From assembly GCA_963281255.1 (NCBI GenBank), contig OY725496.1, positions 3,325,723 through 3,389,722 of the forward strand: a stretch of 64,000 nt of DNA. The letters run 5' to 3'. This document shows, piece by piece, positions 35,364 through 48,250 of this stretch (positions are counted from its first letter, which is position 1; each line of letters opens with the position of its first letter). This DNA comes from Aphrocallistes beatrix (Eukaryota > Porifera > Hexactinellida > Sceptrulophora > Aphrocallistidae). Below the pieces are notes generated by a model. That model saw only the letters and a list, made by a program, of their open reading frames with translations. It did not search any database and was not told where the DNA came from. A program made the position numbers and the translations under genes.

Positions 35364-38300
35364 TTATGTCAGGAGCTTAGCACATGATTTGGTGTCCCTC
35401 CTCTGTCTAGGGCGTGGGGTACTGAAACCACTAGGCGACCGGCTATGCATACTATCCCCCCTGGAGAATCGATTTCTGTTAAGTTGACCCGATTCGTGGA
35501 CAGTGTCTAAATGGTGAGGGTAGATCCTGGTGGACTGAGGACGTACACTAGATGTGAGGGGAGGATAAGGTGAGAGGTGACTAGGCCAGGCTGGACGCAC
35601 CATAGGGTTGAGTACGGGCGTCGACAGTGGGATCCCAGGGGCGACCCTGCTGGGGAAGTGTGGAGAGAGGAGGTTTCCCGGAATAGGAGCGAGGAGAAAT
35701 GGAGTCATGGGAGATCTGGGTATGAGGGAGGCCTGCTTCGGGTAGGTCGCCTGCTCCCTGGCTACGAAATCGTCCACGTGGAGAGACGGAGGCCTGCTGG
35801 TGTTCTGCTTGCGGCCGCGGAACTTGTCGGTCATGTTCCTCATGTACACCTGTGACATGGCGGAAGATAGCATGCTGGAGCCTGACAGCAGCCCGAGAGC
35901 TTTCTGAGCCTCTCCCGCGCTGGACCGGTAGTAAGACTGCATGCGCATGTGTCTCGCCAGGTTGGGGTCGATTACGGAAGTGGGGGAGCTGTGGTAAAGT
36001 TTATTTAGCTCATCTCGGAGGTTGTAACCTGGGCACGTTTCAAAGGCAATCTTTTCTAACTCAAGAAAGATGGGATCTACCTTCACTTCTGTTCTTTCGA
36101 AGGGACAGTGAGGCAGCCAGTACTCAGGGTAGTAGGACTGTTGGCCTACGGTAAACACAACACGCCTAAGAGAACACATGGCATTAAATTATGCATCAAG
36201 TCTCTAAAGGAACTAACGAAAGGTAATAACTAACTTATCAAACTGATCTTCCAGGCTCTCCATAGTTGACTCAAGGAGAGGCTCATTCTGAACGACGGTA
36301 GAATCATTTGTTTCCAGTCCGCTCTTTAAACGAATAATATGATTCCTAAACTCTTCTACCCCACTCTGCTCGATCCTTGTCTTCTTGAGGACGTCTAGGA
36401 CTAGCTGGAGATAGTCCTTATGCTGAGTGAGTTCTGAGTAGATGAAGTGGGTAGGGAGGTAGATCTTTTTAAGAGTTTGTCCTGATCCTGTGTTGGAACT
36501 TTGGGAAGAATCCTGTTGTTTCTCCTCTTGCTGGAAGAAATTAGGAATAGTGAGTACGCCTATGAACTCGATTAACAAGGAGATTGAAGCCAGGGCATCC
36601 TCTAAGCTCGACATGCTCCTGTCCAGTGCTTTTAGTCCCTCGAGGATGTTGTCAAAAACTGGAGAGAACTTGAAACTCTTCTCTTCTACGATGTACTTGT
36701 AGAAGTGCACCATTCCTAAGTCATGGTGACTCAAGTTGGCGAGGGTCCTAGATCAAACATAGTTGAACTAATAGAAGACTATATTATGATGATACTATTG
36801 TACTGCATTTAGAATAATACTATCTGTCAGTCGTATTGGATAATGTTGTTAATTAAAATAGGATTCCGAACCTCAAAAGGAATACGCCATTAATCAGCAG
36901 GTAAATCTCTCATTGTAAGGGAAGGGCTTTCTCAATTCACAAATTTATAGTATAATACGAAATGTGAAATACAAATAACATCAGGAGTGATTACTGAATC
37001 CTGCATATATACTTTGTATTCAGGATAAACTCCAGCTCATATTCAAGATGCAATTGATATGTATGACATGGCTCTACAAGAATCATTAGACTTGACTACA
37101 ATATGAGTGAAAGGAATTTAAATGTTTGTATTAAGTAAATATAGCATGGCATGACCACATCGACATGGCACCAATATTCTAATTTTAGAACTAATTTTGT
37201 TCATTGAAATTTGAAATTCCATAATGAATTCAGAGTTACCATGGAGAATAATAGAGAAGGTATCACATTTGTATGGTATTTCCAGTCACTGAGTAGTTTA
37301 AATTTAGATTATATCTCATTACACTGGTTTTATGTAGGATCAACGAGTGTGGTTGTGGAATGTTTAATGATATCAGACACAGATTGCAAGATGATATTTT
37401 ACCAGAATATGTTAATTATAGAATATGCAGATTCATTGACTATAGAACTAGCAAATATATAAAGAAAGTTTTACTGAAAATAATAATAAAAAACACACAA
37501 ATAAATTGTGTCTTTTGAAGAGAAAAGATTGATTATAGAAATGGTTATCAAATTATTTCAGTCAGTATGCAGCTTCAGTTTGCTCATAAGCCTTACAATT
37601 GCGAGCCCCATCGGAGCGCCGCTTAACCCCAGTGTTCAGCTAGGATGCAGGCTCCAAATTGAGTGCACGGACGGATCGGCTACTGGTACTATAACCTGGT
37701 CCATAGGGATGGAGACGTTAACTAGCGGAGGAAATATTCAAATCAATACATTTGATTATCAAGGCGGGCTTCGCAGTCAGCTGACATTTATTGCAGTAAC
37801 AGTGGTGGGACAAACGACATATCAATGTTCAACTAGTAATGGAGTATTCTCCAATACAGTCACTGTACAGGAGCCAGTAGCATTAACAGAGATCCCGGAT
37901 TTGGGTTTGGGTAGCTATGTGGAAGGCCAAGGTTATTTCGTGCCCTGCATAGTTAGCGCGTGCTCATGGCCAGTACAACTGGAGTGGGAGAAAGACAACA
38001 TTAAGCTGTTCACACAGACTCTGAGTGCGGAGGAAACTGGTTCACTCAGCACTAGAACGGGCCTCTTTGACACAGTCCTGGAGAGGAGCTCCATCGGGAG
38101 CTATAGCTGTAAGGCATCGGTATTATCGCGGACAGTCGCACAAGGGTTTATGATGACAGGGGTGGTGAGAACTCAGGACTTGTGAAGGGACATGGAACAA
38201 TAATATGGCCTCTCTCAAGGAATTGATTTTATCTAAATACTAATTGTACATTTTCCAACCGCCTTTTAAGCTTTGTTTTCAAGCATTTTGTTTATAATGA

Positions 38301-41300
38301 TATTATTTGTATATACATGAACTTTTCTCAGCCTTATTTCCAATTGTTAATTATTAATAAAATGCACAAGTTTTGTAAAATAGTAAAAAAATTATAACTA
38401 TTTGATAGTGCTTAACATAAACAAACAGAACAAATTGAAAACATAAATTAAATCCCGAATATGAGGGAGGGTTTTGCTGATTAATTTCTGGCTAAGTCAT
38501 TTTGGGCGGGGAAGCCATAAAATGTGGGAGTTTATCATAAATAGAACCTCCCACCTCGTCAAGTGTGGAATAATATTGTGTCATTAAGTGAGTACCTTAA
38601 GGTTAGAAGGAGAGATGAGAATGATTGGTTCTTCATTGAGACGTGTTTGAGTAGTGCTATGACGATATAACCCAACTCTTTCTGCCCAGGCAATCCGGTA
38701 GTGACATGGTACTCACTCAGTGGTACGTTCTCATTCGTGGACACCATCAACCCGATGTAGGGATTGCAGATAGAACTGAGTATCATCAGTATGCTCAGCT
38801 TTCCAGGGTGCGGACAAATGTCAGGCTCGCGGGTAATGAGATCGCACAGAATCTTGAGAGCGTCTGGGTTCTCTTTGAGACATTTGAGGTAGGCTGACTT
38901 CAAGCTGGGCTGCTGCGTGACAACAGCGAGAGTTCCCAACAGGTGGACAGACCTCCCACTCAGTCTAGATAACCGGAAATAATTATTTCAAATTTTCAAT
39001 ATTAAGTGGATAGTAGTGAGATACGTATCAGTTCAGACTTATAGTATTTGCTTGGACACACCTCTTGTCGGATTCCTTCCTGAGTGAGTCCTCTTCTAGC
39101 TGAGAGCAGAGCAGCTCTTTGAGCTGGTTGGTGATGGCGATGGCGAGGGTAGCAGAGAGATCTCCAATCTGACAAGCACACTTCCACAGGTAGGGGTGGG
39201 ACTCTGGACTGCTGTTGGCGGCTGTAGCTCTGATTAGCGCTTTGCACTCATTAGTGAAAGGAGACAACTGTTCGCTCCACTCCTCTCTCGCTCTCCTCAA
39301 GCTGGCCACCAGGTCAGGAGAGCTCATCTCCTCTGCAGTGTACACCGGGAGAGGGATCGGCAGCAGCTCCGACAGCAGCAGAATCCCGCCGATAAAGAAC
39401 TGGGGAGCGGACAGAGTGAACTCGAACAATTCCTTCAGAAGAAACGTCCACGAACTGGTCTCTTTGCTCTCTTTCGCTATGCTGGTCTCCTGAATAATGC
39501 AGACGCAATGAACAACAGAAACCTCTGAGAATAGAGAACCTACCAGCAGTTCCAATTTATATATCGTTTAAAATGTAATATGTCGAACCTTTTCACTTGA
39601 CTCTACTTCCATCTTACTTTCTTCTTCAGGAGGCAGAGAGACAGCGACCTCCTTTTTCAGGTATGCCGAGCAGATCTCGACTACATCCCTGGCCACCTGC
39701 GCTGCGATATGCCTGATGCAGGCAGACTCTGAGAGGAAAGACGTGAGAGAGGAGAACATGTTGTACATCTTAAAGAGAGACCTCAGCAGCATTGAGTTGT
39801 TGTGACTCATTCCTTCCACTGACAATAGCTTCAGAAGCACCAGTTTGAGTATAAATACAGAATCTCCTGCGATGGAGAGCAGAGTGTACGTCTCGGAGGG
39901 CTTGAGAACGAGTCCGTGTCTCCACAGGGGGAGCAGCATGTCGGCCAGCTTGTAGAGCAGCTGCGACAGGATGAGAATGCCATTAGCACCCACGATGTAG
40001 ATGATGTTGAGCGTCACCTGTAGCGCGACGTAACTGTCGTGACTGCTGATGCCGCGAAGGAAGTGCGAGAGAATCCGAAGATTGGAGAGCATAGTTGGCT
40101 CAATTTCTACGATGTTAGAGAGGTTGAAGTTGTCGAGAGAGAGCTCGATCTCCTTTAAAATCTGCCCTATCCTATCTTCTTGAGGCATTTCCTTCTTGTC
40201 GAATAATTTGAATATCTCCAGCCACTGCAAGAGGCCGAGAGTACCGAATTCGCAATCTTTGAGTGAGTCGATGAGTCGAATCACGGAATCCATACCTCGG
40301 AACACGAAGTCCACAGAGGGTGTGAAGTGGATGAGCACTTTGAATAGCAGCAGGACATACTGAGCTGAGGGGGAGAGTATGTTCTGAATGTTGTATGACT
40401 TGTTCCTCTCCTCTTTCCGAGGCTCCAGCAGTTTGAGGAACGGGATGATGTTGTCTTCTAGCGAGAGCACATGGACCACGGTGTGCTTGCCCAGCGGAGT
40501 GAGTGTCATGGTGTAGAGCAGGTGCAGGATACGGAAGCACTCATTCTCGAGGTACGAATTCTCAGAGAGACTTTCTTTGTGCAGATCCTGAGACAGACCT
40601 CTGAGTTCGTCCACTAGCTGGAGCACCTACAACACGGAAAGCTAGAACACTCGAACACGTCTTTGCAAGTTCTAACCATATATGGTATTGGAAGACAGTA
40701 GTTTTGCTTTATAACAAAATTCAAATATTTCAGATTAATTTCAGCGTAATATTCGAAATGTGTTCTACCCTAGAGTTGGCAGACAAAATGTCAGGCTTCC
40801 TTAAATTAGCCATTCAGCAAAATTGACAATTGACAATTATATTATCTAATTAAAGTTGGTTCAGTCAACAACACAGGTGAACACACTGTGAAGATCGCAC
40901 ACGATCGGACAGAGACGTATCTGTAGGCAGTTTAGGATCAGTGTTAGCTGTAATTAGAATAGCACTGGGCTCCATTGGGCATGCAATCACCTGCAGGTGG
41001 TAGAAGATCAAGTACCCCAGGTTGTCCAGTGAGAACGACTCCTTCTTATCTTCGTCTGTGTACTCAGCGACTGGGAGATAGATCTGATGCGAGGCGGTCT
41101 CAGCAGGCACCAGCAGGCGGATGAGGGCGTTGGTACAGTCCGATTCCTCCAGCATGTAGAGCATGCCGGTCTGCGAGCGGATCAGGAGGATGAACACGTC
41201 TCGGAGGGCGGAGAACAGCTTGTGGCCGAACTGCACGTTCTGACAGGTGAGCAGGAGCAGCATGGACTGAAGGAGGCCTCTGCCTCTGAACAGCTTTACC

Positions 41301-44300
41301 AGGTTGGAGAGACGGTAGCGGAGCTTGCTGCGAGAGTCTGATTCCTGAGAAGAAATATTCAAATGATTATATCAAATATTGACAGTCCTAAGTTCAATCA
41401 AATATTTCAGTATTTTCCTTCCCACTCGAGAGGACAGCTGTTATAGACAGAAACCTTCAACTACCAACTACCCTGGTTCATTGAACATTGAACTGAGTGG
41501 AATTATAGGGTTATCAAATATTTAGATGTGGACCCTGTCCATTAACTATAACATAATTATATATCCATAAAGTAGTGAGGAACTTGATGAATGCTACGAG
41601 TATGAGACAATCCAATTGACAAGATGTACCCATTCGTATACAACCGAGTGCATAGTACATACCTTGTATAAGCTGGGCTGCTGAGAAGGAGGATATGTCT
41701 CCAGGATGTCGCAACACACCGTTACATGCCTGCACAGCTTTCTGACGTAGGTTATAACTTTCTCGGCAATACTGTCTTCAATGTATCCAATGTTCTTGTT
41801 CGCCTCCTTGGTCTCGGTCTCTTCCAGCTGGAAATCCAGCAGCTCCCTGGTGAAGCTATCCTCTATCGGCTCAAGCTCTATCTTCACACTTCTGTCTGAC
41901 TCCAGTTTGGATTCACCACACGTCGTCTCCCACAAGACATCGTCCAGATCATCCTTCTCAGCCGACTCGTCCTTAACTTCGTCCCCCGGCCCTGCGTCCC
42001 CCGCTTCTGTCCTCACATCCGGCTTGCCTTTCCCCTTACTCGGAGAAGACTGGGACCCCAGCCCCGCGGTCTCCTTGCTGCTGCGGGGAGACGCCTGGCC
42101 TAGCCATGCGCCACTCGTGCTGTCATCCTGAGTGAGGTTGCTGCTGGAAACGATCTCATCGATGCACCTCTGTCGTGGTACAACCGCGTAACAGCAAAAA
42201 TAGAGTAATAAACTTAATAAAATTTATTTTTAAACGTTATTCATGGGAAATTTATTAATTTAAACTTTAATATCGCTCAAAACTAAAAAATGCCATGGCA
42301 TGGTGATAATAAATTTGCTGAAATTAAAAAATATCAGATTTTTCTTCCAAATTGGGATTATCTAGGTGTGTTTTAAATTTATAATTTCCGAGATATCTCC
42401 TTCAGTGTTAACATTAGAGATGTCTTGATAATATTATACGTGCATTCTCAACCTAGACATCTACATACCTGTAGAGAAGTTAACAGTTCATATATGTGAC
42501 ATTTCGCGACCAGGTCCCTGGCGACATGAACAAGAGACCGCTTGGCACCCCTCAGCAGCAATTTCATAAACCGCTGATAGTAAGTCTGTGAGCGGCGTGA
42601 TTTGCCTCGAGCTGACTCCTCCGCGGATTTGTTACTGACGAAGGAGTCCATGGCTTGAGGGTATTCAATGAACTCTGACATACACTGAATAGAGCGAATC
42701 TTGATGGAACTAAAAGGAAGCTTAGTTAGAAGTGGAACACTTCCCAGCAATTGATACACTTTAAAGCCAAATCTTAAACGTAAAACGAAAAATCCTGAAT
42801 TAGGCTAAACAATTAATTTCAGTGCACGGATGAGTTCAGAGCATAATATGACCCCGATAGTTCGGAACTTTGTTAATCTGACCATTCAAGGATCGTTGAT
42901 TAATACGAAACTTACCTCTGCAATATATTCACTTTCTTACCTTAACGAGTATCTGATCATGCAGGTTAATATTTAATCGTTCATTGTTTCAATACCATAA
43001 TTATCTTGTAAAGAAATAGCGCATGTGTTTTCTCAATCCTCTGATTTCCAAGTTGAGATAAATACAAAATGAGTCAAATCATAAAAAAATACAGATCTCA
43101 ATCATTGTTCCTTTTTCTCGCACTCATCACTATCCTAACACTTGTCTTCACAAGCAATTATCTAAATCGAAGAAAGTCACACAGTACACTATCTCCAGCA
43201 GCCAGTGGCACTTGTCCATCAGAGCTACCTCCCTATCCTAGTTACGTATACTTGTATAGGAATGCGGATAAGGAGGAAGCGGAGTGCAGGAAGATATCGG
43301 AGGAACGTAGCAGCAGTCACACAGAGAAAGAGTGTCCTGACCTGTTCATCATAGGAGCCAGAAAGGGCGGGACCACCTCCCTCTACCAGTACATCTCCCA
43401 GCACCCCGGATTCAAAGGGCAGGGACTGGATAGAGGGCTAGGAGCAGGGGAAATCCATTATTTCTCGTTCACATTCATGGAGCGGAGCTGGGAGGAGTAC
43501 ACGGGCAGGTTCGGAGACAGAGAAGGGAGAATGAGCGGGGAATCGAGCGTGAGCTACCTGACCAGCTGCATGGCTCCGTTCAGACTGAGAGCCATGTGTG
43601 GACTGGCGCCTAAGATCGTCGTGCTGCTCAGGGAGCCGATAGCCAGGATGGTGTCCAACTACGCGATGCGGTACCACGTGAGGGGGAGGAAGGAAGGGCT
43701 GGACACCTACGTCAGGGATAGCATCGAGAAAGACCTGGATGCTTGGGAAAAAGTGTTCTTGGAAAATAATATAAGAATAGACGAACTGCTGCAGAGCTCT
43801 AATCTCTGTCTCTTCAAGCCCGCTCGTAACATGATCTATGAAGGGATGTACTCCCTACACCTGCGGAGGTGGTTCGAATATTTCCCGAGGGAGAACTTCA
43901 TTCTGTGGAGAACGGAGGATTTCCGTGAACAGAGCAGTGGATACCTTACTCAGCTAACTGCCAGACTCGGTCTGACGGAGGTAGACAGGAAGTGGGCAGA
44001 CGAGATAACGAGCCCACGCTACAACCAGTACGAATACAACATTACGCAAGTGCTGCGGAAGGAAGATAGAGAGACATTACAGAAGATATTCAAACCATTC
44101 AACAAGCAACTGCAAGTAATGCTGGGAAAAGAATATTCTTGGTAGAAAGCCAAGATCAGAAACATTATTATTTCAGTAAAAATTAACATTACGTACCCAG
44201 GAAATTTCGTCTCATTAGAAACTAAAATAAAATTTCCGCCATTCCTCCTGATATGGCTTTGCAAAATCAATTGCCAGGCTGCAGGTCTGGGACATATTAA

Positions 44301-47289
44301 TTAGAAAAATAAAAAATCAGAAGTTCTATCTTAGCACATCGGCCCCAACAGCATGCAACAAATGTGTTTAATTAATTAATTAACTGTAGAATGGCTTCGC
44401 TTATAGAACATGGCTGGGGGACATCCGCGATATCGGGGACACTGCGTCCCCAGTGGGCATTCTACGGTTGAACTTTGACATCGTACGAGGAGTGAGACAG
44501 AACTCTGATAAGTAAGTACAGTAAAATGTGATAGAAAAAGAGCGAACCTTTTAATATCGTTCTCCACTATGGACATGAGCAGGCTGAGCAGGTCATGGCG
44601 GATCATCAAGTTGACCCCCGTCTCCCCGGATCGCACCAGCAGCGAGAAGAGCTTGAGTCCCGCCCTTAGGAAGCGGATGTTAGCTGCCAGAGGCATCGGC
44701 TTGATCTTGTTGAGGTCCAGGGAGTGCTGCGTCCAGGTGACCAGCACCTGCGTGACGTAGTCGCCGTGGTCCGACTGGGAGAGGGAGTGGAGGGTGGAGA
44801 CCGTGGACACCACGTCCTCCAGGACCAGTGCGAACTTCTCGTTGTTGGGGGGAGACCGGTACCTGCGAGTCAGCTCGCGGAGACGGTTGGTGCTCTTGGA
44901 CTTGGAGCTGCTGCTGCTGGAGTGGGAGGAGGTGCGGTGGCGGGAAGGAGGAGGAGTTGGTTCTGAAGAAAAGTTGGCTCACTCTAATCCCAAATCCCAA
45001 ATCCCAAATCTCAAGTTGGAGAGGGCTTATACTTTATCACAGATAAATACTGATTAACTTATCAAGAGCCGTACGGCCTACCTAGCGAATCAGTGTCCAG
45101 CTGTGGAGAGTAGGTGCTGCGAGAATACTTGAGAGGAGAGAACTGGCAGTGAGAGGGGTTGAAGCTCATGGACCAGGAGTCCTCCATCAGCAGATCATGC
45201 TCTGTCTGATCGTTGCTATCGTCCAGCGTCTCCTCCATCGTCGTGAAAGAGACTCCGGAAGTCTCCTGCTGCAGCTCTCCGGACACCCCCAGCTCCTCTC
45301 TCGTGGAGTCCTCCTCCCCCAGCTCAGACCTAGGAATGAGAAAATTATCAATTTCAGTCCTATTTAGCGCCTGATGAAAATAGAATAATCACTCGAACTT
45401 TATTCAAATGGAAAGTAAAAACCTTGGCAACCTTTTGGGAAGGATTATTCGAGACCGGCAACTATTCACTATAGACGTTACTTGAGACATTATCAAGTGA
45501 TAAATGAGGTTACAAATAGGGCATTAGTCGATCCTCAAAAAAAGGATCTAGATCCAGATCCAGATCCTAACTTATAAAAGGATCTTCGATCCGATCACGA
45601 TCCCCAAAAAGATCCTTTCAATAATAGTCAGAGGACTATCATTTTAGTACAGCTCCTGGAAGGAGATGCCTTATGGCATGGACGGCGTGCAATGTTCGCC
45701 CGTATGCGGCAGCCTGGGGCGTACTTAGTGCTTAAGTTCGTATTCAAACCATAAAACACATTTTTTAAAAATATTTAATCAACATAAACTTTAACACTTT
45801 CACGTCCAATTTGGGGATTAAAAAGAAAAAGGATCGGATCGAATTCAGTAAAAGTTTCGATCCGATCCCGATCCCGATCCTACTTTTAAAAAGGATCGCG
45901 ATCCGGATCTTTCGATCATGGATCGAAAGATCCTAATGCCCTAGTTACAAACTAACATCACCCCGGTACATGCGAATATCTAGGTGACACTACTGAATTT
46001 CCGATTATTAATAAATATGTATAACCGAATCTGTGAATCGTTGAGTCTGTCTCCAGATAAGTTACTGGAGTCTTCAGGAGTGCGTTTCTCAGAGAGTTTG
46101 GAGCGTTTGGGTTTGCTGCCACTGCTGCTCCTATCACTCGAGTTGGAGTTGAGGAGCGGAGTACTAAACCTCTTCTCTGCGCTGCCACTCAGGTTATTCG
46201 CCACTTCATTCAGCTGGGTGTCTGAGTTGATGGAGTTGTTGGGCAGGGGTGGTTGGGCGTCCCGGGAGGGTAGCAGGGTAGGGAGGGGGGGTGGATCGGA
46301 TCCCTGTTCTGGAGGTCTGGCGGGAGATCCGTACAGACACAGCGTGATACTGGTGTAGACACCATGGATCAGTACCTTCGTTGCTGCAGTGGGTGTAGAA
46401 GCCTAAACAATAAATAACGGAAAATATTTTGCATTTATTTTGTTTAAAATAGAGGAGTCTTGTCATAATATAAAACTAATTCGCTTCTAAGGGCGGGGCC
46501 TCTGGCCCCACTGGGAGCTTGCAGTGCCCCCAGACCCCCCAACTGGTGCTATGCTCCCTCAAAGTATTTTGTGCTTGCACCTCTAGATTAAAAATCCTGG
46601 CAACTTCGATGTTTGAGTGTGCATTACTTTTGGTAAGGCAGTGTACTCTTCCGGTGTTTAGAGCTAACGGCTCAAAGATGTTCACCCTTCTACCCATCAT
46701 TCCTGGTCCTAAAGTCAGAAGCCTCTCAAGGTTAGGATTCACTCTCTCCTAATAAGTCCTTCGAGATCGGCTAGGATCAATTGACAATTATGGCATGAAT
46801 CTAGTATAATGAATTTCTGAGGGGCTTCCCGCTAAGGGAGATCACCCCGACACCAGATCAGTTGTGGGAGATATGACAGGATATTACAGAAATCTAGTCT
46901 AGCTCAACAGAATTCCTGTAGATAAAGAGAGCTACGTATACGCGCACCTTGAGCATGAAGTTCTTTGTGTCATATTTCAAAATACCAAACGTCTCAAACA
47001 CAGCGGCCTGCAGGTTGTAGACATTGTCTACATAGACGGTGAGCTCTGACTCACTGGGCTGAGTCCTGCCCACCTGCTCCCCCACGCCCTCAGGAGACCT
47101 GTGGTTCAGCGGTATGATCCTCAGCTCCGTGATGTAGACAGGGTAGGGGAAAGAGACCAGGTCCATTTTCAGATCTTCACCTGAGATGGAGTCGTCCGTG
47201 TGGTTGAATGTGTGACAGAAGAGCAAGTATTCTATGCTGAACTGCTCAGACGAGTTTCCTGTCTCTGACAGTTCTTGGCTGTGAGACAT
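35364..47289 (-). CDS. VIRMA: Virilizer/VIRMA, m6A writer-complex scaffold
   Basis: Twelve exons: 47289-46948, 46402-46026, 45329-45082, 44962-44548, 42709-42469, 42169-41663, 41344-40991, 40626-39589, 39489-39062, 38964-38596, 36747-36235, 36165-35364. All introns are GT-AG, all phases agree, and they total 1877 aa (human 1812). The N-terminal FPYPVYITELRIIPL and LKYD match the Virilizer N-terminus. An acidic/serine-rich stretch follows, then long helical (ARM/HEAT-like) repeats with FFIGGILLLSELLPIPLP, which matches FFSGLILLSELLPLPLP of VIRMA. Near the C-terminus RGRKQNTSRPPSLHVDDFVA is almost identical to the human segment. VIRMA scaffolds WTAP, HAKAI, ZC3H13 and METTL3-METTL14 in the nucleus for mRNA methylation. 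Two plus-strand genes lie inside introns: 37541-38185 between exons 10 and 11, and 43069-44145 between exons 4 and 5. Intron 2 holds a MITE. The donors of exons 2 (GTTATA) and 4 (GTTCGC) are weak and chosen by phase. Confidence 0.95.
37541..38185 (+). CDS. Secreted two-Ig-domain protein
   Basis: Intronless 214-aa product nested in VIRMA intron 10 on the opposite strand. The open frame extends upstream to a GTG at 37508, but the ATG at 37541 (AGAAATGG, good context) is followed at once by a signal peptide: MVIKLF then a hydrophobic core CSFSLLISLTIAS, cleaved near residue 22. Ig domain 1 shows C36/C41, W53 and YQC at 94-96. Ig domain 2 shows C136, W149 and SIGSYSC at 184-190. There is no membrane anchor, so it is predicted to be secreted. 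The role is unknown; similar short tandem-Ig proteins serve adhesion or recognition. A possible AATAAA signal follows 170 nt after the stop. Confidence 0.75.
   Translation: MVIKLFQSVCSFSLLISLTIASPIGAPLNPSVQLGCRLQIECTDGSATGTITWSIGMETLTSGGNIQINTFDYQGGLRSQLTFIAVTVVGQTTYQCSTSNGVFSNTVTVQEPVALTEIPDLGLGSYVEGQGYFVPCIVSACSWPVQLEWEKDNIKLFTQTLSAEETGSLSTRTGLFDTVLERSSIGSYSCKASVLSRTVAQGFMMTGVVRTQDL
38356..38361 (+). promoter_or_regulatory. Polyadenylation signal of the Ig gene
   Basis: AATAAA in an AT-rich stretch 170 nt downstream of the Ig gene stop codon. It supports this open frame being a real gene on the plus strand inside the VIRMA intron. Confidence 0.5.
43069..44145 (+). CDS. Golgi-type carbohydrate sulfotransferase
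   Basis: Intronless 358-aa gene nested in VIRMA intron 4 on the opposite strand. It is a type II membrane protein with a short cytoplasmic tail, a membrane anchor at residues 12-28 (LFLFLALITILTLVF) and a luminal catalytic domain. The 5'-phosphosulfate loop is FIIGARKGGTTSLYQYISQHP (from residue 93), with the catalytic lysine in ARKGGTT. The 3'-phosphate motif is VVLLREPIARMVSNYAMRY (184-202). A later conserved segment, GMYSLHLRRWFEYFPRENFILWRTEDF, is shared by the heparan sulfate NDST/HS3ST and CHST15-like groups. It should transfer sulfate from PAPS to a glycan in the Golgi; the exact acceptor cannot be read. All motifs are intact. GC content rises in the catalytic part relative to its AT-rich surroundings. 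Confidence 0.9.
   Translation: MSQIIKKYRSQSLFLFLALITILTLVFTSNYLNRRKSHSTLSPAASGTCPSELPPYPSYVYLYRNADKEEAECRKISEERSSSHTEKECPDLFIIGARKGGTTSLYQYISQHPGFKGQGLDRGLGAGEIHYFSFTFMERSWEEYTGRFGDREGRMSGESSVSYLTSCMAPFRLRAMCGLAPKIVVLLREPIARMVSNYAMRYHVRGRKEGLDTYVRDSIEKDLDAWEKVFLENNIRIDELLQSSNLCLFKPARNMIYEGMYSLHLRRWFEYFPRENFILWRTEDFREQSSGYLTQLTARLGLTEVDRKWADEITSPRYNQYEYNITQVLRKEDRETLQKIFKPFNKQLQVMLGKEYSW
44226..44231 (+). promoter_or_regulatory. Polyadenylation signal of the sulfotransferase gene
   Basis: AATAAA 81 nt after the sulfotransferase stop codon, on the same strand. Confidence 0.5.
44384..44467. mobile_element. TTAA-flanked mini-element (family P1)
   Basis: An 84-bp element, TTAA|CTGTAGAATGGC...GGGCATTCTACGG|TTGA, with inverted ends and a TTAA target that has one mismatch on the right. 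The interior GACATCCGCGATATCGGGGA matches the 28066-28165 copy closely. It lies in VIRMA intron 4. Probably a piggyBac-type MITE. Confidence 0.6.
45517..45943. mobile_element. hAT-like MITE with GATC-rich ends, in VIRMA intron 2
   Basis: A 427-bp element with a perfect 8-bp target duplication GTTACAAA (45509-45516 and 45944-45951) and inverted ends TAGGGCATTAG. Just inside each end are clusters of repeated, self-complementary GGATC/GATCC motifs, such as GGATCTAGATCCAGATCC on the left and GGATCGCGATCCGGATC on the right. No coding capacity. The duplication length indicates the hAT superfamily. Confidence 0.88.
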
Positions 47290-48250
47290 AGCATCGGCTT
47301 AGAATTGCTATTGACAAAGTATATTGTAGATCAACACAGTTCTCTCCTGAAATTCTAGAAGACTATCAGCCGATATGCCTTGATTTGGAAGATAAATCGG
47401 TTGATATGCCATCATTTTTTTGGTTTGTCTAACATGATTAGTTTTATTTGAAAGAGTATTAGCTCGATACGCTAAAACGTTCAGGAGGGAACTCTTCATA
47501 TAAAAATATTTGAAGAATTTGCGTGCGCTAAGATACGGCGCGTGGGACCTTACAATGTGGCGCGAAAAATTTAATTATTCGGGAAAAAATTAGTAAAATT
47601 TAATTAAATTTCTTCCAAAACGAAATACTACTGATAAACACATCATTACATTTAGAAACTTTTTTGGATTTTATTGCAAAATTTAGTAGTATCGGGTAGT
47701 AGTCACCAGGAAGTCGCAACAGGGGTATTATTTAATTATTTACCCTCGCCTGGCTACGTCTCAAAAGTATAAATAGAGAAAACCCCACTTTCATTTTCAC
47801 TTTCAGTTCACTTTCAATGTACTTTCATTTTCACTTTCAACATTCCTAGCCAACCGCGGGTTAAAAAGTCCATTGCGCATGCGCAATCGTCACATTGCGC
47901 ATGAACTATCATCACTTTGCACATAATATGCAAAACTCACTTAAAATATTTCTATATATGCAAAACTATTCTTAAAATTAATGTCGCTAAAACCACCACA
48001 CTGCATTCCTATCAATCGGACCAAAAAGCCTCCATTCTTCACTTGGGATTGTATTCCTCCCTAATGTGTCAATTGATCATGCGCAATATTGTCAACTCCG
48101 GGAGGTTTGCTCCTGGACCCCACTAGGGCCTTACAGCGCTCCTCAGACCACCAAGAGGCTGCTGCGACCCCTAGAGGAGAAATCCTCAGTAGTGGCGCTT
48201 CGAACTTTCCGAATAAAGGGATATGGCGCCCCACCCAATCTAATTGGGAA

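Noticed and set aside
46472-46752. Open frames on both strands in VIRMA intron 1
   Set aside because: No recognisable domain; the GC-rich start and CTGAGGGGC motif suggest decayed repeat sequence.
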